Shown: positions 43,538-44,949 of the stretch, one piece after another
Layout: every line of letters starts with the position of its first letter
Numbering within the stretch: the first letter of the stretch is position 1
From: an uncultured bacterium
GTDB taxonomy: Bacteria > Bacteroidota > Ignavibacteria > Kapaibacteriales > UBA4661
DNA: 44,949 bases
Assembly (NCBI GenBank): GCA_937899715.1
Contig: CALCNX010000039.1
Location: 1-44,949 of the forward strand
Direction: 5' to 3'
The notes under the pieces: generated by a model
Database searches by the model: none
Seen by the model: only the letters and a program-made list of their open reading frames with translations
Told to the model about the DNA's origin: nothing
Made by a program: the position numbers and the translations under genes

Positions 43538-43921
43538 TCATTTCTCGTAAAATTCAATAGGTAAATTGTCCGGGTCTGCAATGAAGGTAAACCGTTTGTT
43601 GGTCATTTCGTCCACTCGTATTGGTTCAGCGGTGATGTTGTGTTTTGCAAGTGCTTCCACAACGTTGTGCAGGTCATTAACCTCAAAAGCCAAGTGTCGA
43701 AGTCCTTGCGCTTCTGGTTGCGAAGGGCGTTTGGGTGGGGAAGGGAAGGAGAATAGTTCTATCACGTAATCACCGCCAAGCGCGAGGTCAAGTTTGTAGG
43801 ACTGCCGCTCTGCCCGCCATGTTTCTCGTATGATACGCAACCCTAAAACTTCGGTATAGAACGCTTTGGAAACCTCGTAATTCGAGCAAATAATGGCAAT
43901 GTGGTGGATACGATTGAGCAT
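43538..43921 (-). CDS. VOC-family protein, YaeR/glyoxalase I-like
   Basis: 127 residues with two beta-alpha-beta-beta-beta modules. Probable metal ligands are His in RIHHIAIICSNYEVSKAFY, Glu in YVIELFSFP, His in GLRHLAFEVNDL and Glu in LPIEFYEK, the arrangement of the YaeR/SMU1112c glyoxalase I-like group. A role in aldehyde detoxification is possible but unproven. ATG 43921. A strong hairpin terminator lies just upstream. Confidence 0.92.
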   Translation of the reverse strand: MLNRIHHIAIICSNYEVSKAFYTEVLGLRIIRETWRAERQSYKLDLALGGDYVIELFSFPSPPKRPSQPEAQGLRHLAFEVNDLHNVVEALAKHNITAEPIRVDEMTNKRFTFIADPDNLPIEFYEK

Positions 43922-43952
43922 GAATTATCCGTTGAGTGTATAATTAAAAATT

Positions 43953-43978
43953 AAAGCCCCATCATCAAACGGGGCTTT
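43953..43978 (-). terminator. Intrinsic terminator downstream of the MutH-like gene
   Basis: AAAGCCCC/GGGGCTTT with a 10-nt loop. On the minus strand the stem continues into AATTTTTAA. It lies between the MutH-like stop at 44046 and the VOC gene start, insulating the two. Confidence 0.75.
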
Positions 43979-44045
43979 TAAGCAATCAATTACCCATTCT
44001 TCCGCGCCAAAAACTGACGTGAGTACATACTGCTTGCGGTTTCCG

Positions 44046-44622
44046 TCATAGCTTAATGATTTCTTGGATCAATTCTTTTCTTGCGTAAAAAGCGCGGCTT
44101 GTTGAGCCATGTCCTGCACCTTTGGTGCGTGCTTGTATCCATTTACCGTCTTTGCCTGTTAATGCTTGAAAGCCTTGCGTCCGCAGTTTCTCGCGGATGA
44201 ACTCATAATCTGCTTCAATTTCTTGAATCAGCGTATCGCTTTCCAAAAAATCGAACGATTGCACTTTCAAAAGTTCCGATTTCTCATTGTGTTTGCCGTT
44301 CCATGTTACGGCGCAGTACACCAGCGATTTTAGCTTTTCCCAACAGTGACTCTTGAAAAATGGCGTAGAAAGGAGGCTTTGCGGGTTAATCATCGTAATA
44401 GCAAATGTTTCCTTTGGTCGCCACACGCCACGCACTTGATAAAATGCCGTTGATTTTAGCTCAAATCCAAGACCATTCGGGGCTTGTTTGTTGTCATTCG
44501 ACAAACCCGCCAAATGCTCCAGCGTTAATCCCTTCCAGCCTTTGTTTTGCTTGTCGTCTTTGTAGGTCGTAACGCCTATATTTTATCGCTAATTCTGCGA
44601 GATCTTGCCCGATGAAGTGTTC
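44046..44622 (-). pseudogene. MutH/Sau3AI-like DNA endonuclease, apparently frameshifted
   Basis: The C-terminal 155 residues (from 44513) have the MutH/Sau3AI core: LGFELKSTAF with the Glu-x-Lys catalytic pair, RPKETFAITM, and DGKWIQARTKGAG before SRAFYARKEL. In-frame sequence upstream adds NKGWKGLTLEHLAGLSND, matching the MutH KGW block, but no start codon precedes it before a TAA. In another frame EHFIGQDLAELAIK continues upstream. Removing one T near 44576-44586 would join them as ELAIKIGVTTYKDDKQNKGW, aligning without gaps to MutH. It is therefore a disrupted gene or carries an assembly error. Sau3AI-type enzymes cut GATC. No methylase is present. Confidence 0.6.
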
Positions 44623-44855
44623 TACACGATATTGTCAATATGCCAGTAATTATCAGGATAGCAGTTGAGTAGCTCCGTGAATGTGCTTTGCACTTCCTCG
44701 CCGTCCATCCCTTCATCAAAAAGAATGTTCTTTCTGAACAAAAAGAAATGAGTGGAGGAGAAATAGCCGGACGATAATCTGGCTTCAATCCATTTATCCG
44801 CATTAGCGGCAATTGTCTTAACCAGTTCTTCTGTTTGAATAAAATCTATTTCCAT
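44622..44855 (-). CDS. Small protein of unknown function, possibly part of the disrupted endonuclease locus
   Basis: 77 residues, family not recognised: MEIDFIQTEELVKTIAANAD, an aromatic FSSTHFFLFRKNILFDEG, and ending LLNCYPDNYWHIDNIV. Its stop (TAG 44624-44622) overlaps by 1 nt the first codon of the EHFIGQDLAELA stretch in another frame. It could be an independent small gene translationally next to the endonuclease or an N-terminal piece of a broken longer protein. ATG 44855 is the natural start. Confidence 0.45.
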   Translation of the reverse strand: MEIDFIQTEELVKTIAANADKWIEARLSSGYFSSTHFFLFRKNILFDEGMDGEEVQSTFTELLNCYPDNYWHIDNIV

Positions 44856-44888
44856 AATTTTTTGTAATTGCCTGAACCTAAAAACTCC

Positions 44889-44949
44889 AGGAGTCCTAAG
44901 AGTCTGTTTGGAAAGTCATTTTTTCGCCAATCTCCTGAGCAAAAGTCGA
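44889..44949. mobile_element. Possible insertion-sequence end at the right edge
   Basis: AGAGTCTGTTTGGAAAGTCA at about 44899-44918 resembles terminal repeats of some IS5-type elements (GAGxCTGTTTxGAAA). No transposase frame is visible before the window ends. With the IS3-like end at position 1, this hints that the window is a contig bounded by repeats. Low certainty. Confidence 0.25.

Overview
The window looks like a stretch of chromosome from a heterotrophic bacterium of the Fibrobacteres-Chlorobi-Bacteroidetes group, most likely in or near the Chlorobi/Ignavibacteria/Kapabacteria side. Three observations support this. A secreted GH13 amylase ends in a type IX secretion (Por) C-terminal sorting domain. 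Several genes are preceded by Bacteroidetes-type promoters (TTTG, about 19 nt, TAnnTTTG), the best one upstream of the chemotaxis receptor. Shine-Dalgarno sequences are used only in part. No rRNA or tRNA gene and no CRISPR array is visible. The species assignment is inference.

Layout. Positions 1-54 resemble an IS3-family end. 218-1732 (minus) is a compact locus A: a thioredoxin-like membrane protein, a MauE-type redox membrane protein and a small double-glycine peptide. Behind it (1826-2776) sits a LytTR regulator with an elaborately structured leader. 3098-6500 holds a GT9 glycosyltransferase and a chemotaxis receptor in one transcript. 6684-12078 carries threonine dehydratase, a membrane protein of unknown function, a phosphodiester-glycosidase-family protein and folD. 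12079-13600 is an AT-rich insert, locus B: a DoxX-like protein and an orphan pinensin-like RiPP precursor. 13617-16937 is an operon HIT hydrolase - rsmA - PAP2 phosphatase - ABC ATPase. 17089-25094 contains an RlpA-like protein, an epimerase-like cupin, yajC, rfbA, a 1029-residue pseudokinase/STAND/degenerate NtrC-like regulator, a YqaA-type protein, an FAH-family hydrolase and a small unknown protein.

25339-32091 (plus) carries rsmB, 3-hydroxyanthranilate dioxygenase, a low-molecular-weight phosphatase, a HinT-like protein, two tandem TerB-like paralogues, a PhnC-like ATPase and gluQ. 32324-35134 is the T9SS amylase. 35259-39261 has smpB, a secreted pentapeptide-like/K+-channel protein and an aldehyde dehydrogenase. 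39570-43921 is a run of small minus-strand genes (FAD oxidoreductase, SnoaL-like, SAP/DUF6434, GNAT, PhzF, VOC). The right end holds a frameshifted MutH/Sau3AI-like endonuclease and possibly another IS end, so the window may be a contig bounded by repeats.

Most genes are housekeeping. The accessory interest lies in the two small-peptide loci: two unrelated double-glycine leader peptides, each beside a MauE/DoxX redox membrane protein, with a LytTR regulator at one of them and no modification enzyme or C39 transporter in view. Next in interest are the multi-domain pseudokinase regulator, the pentapeptide-channel fusion, and a dispersed 21-bp palindromic repeat found in three intergenic gaps.
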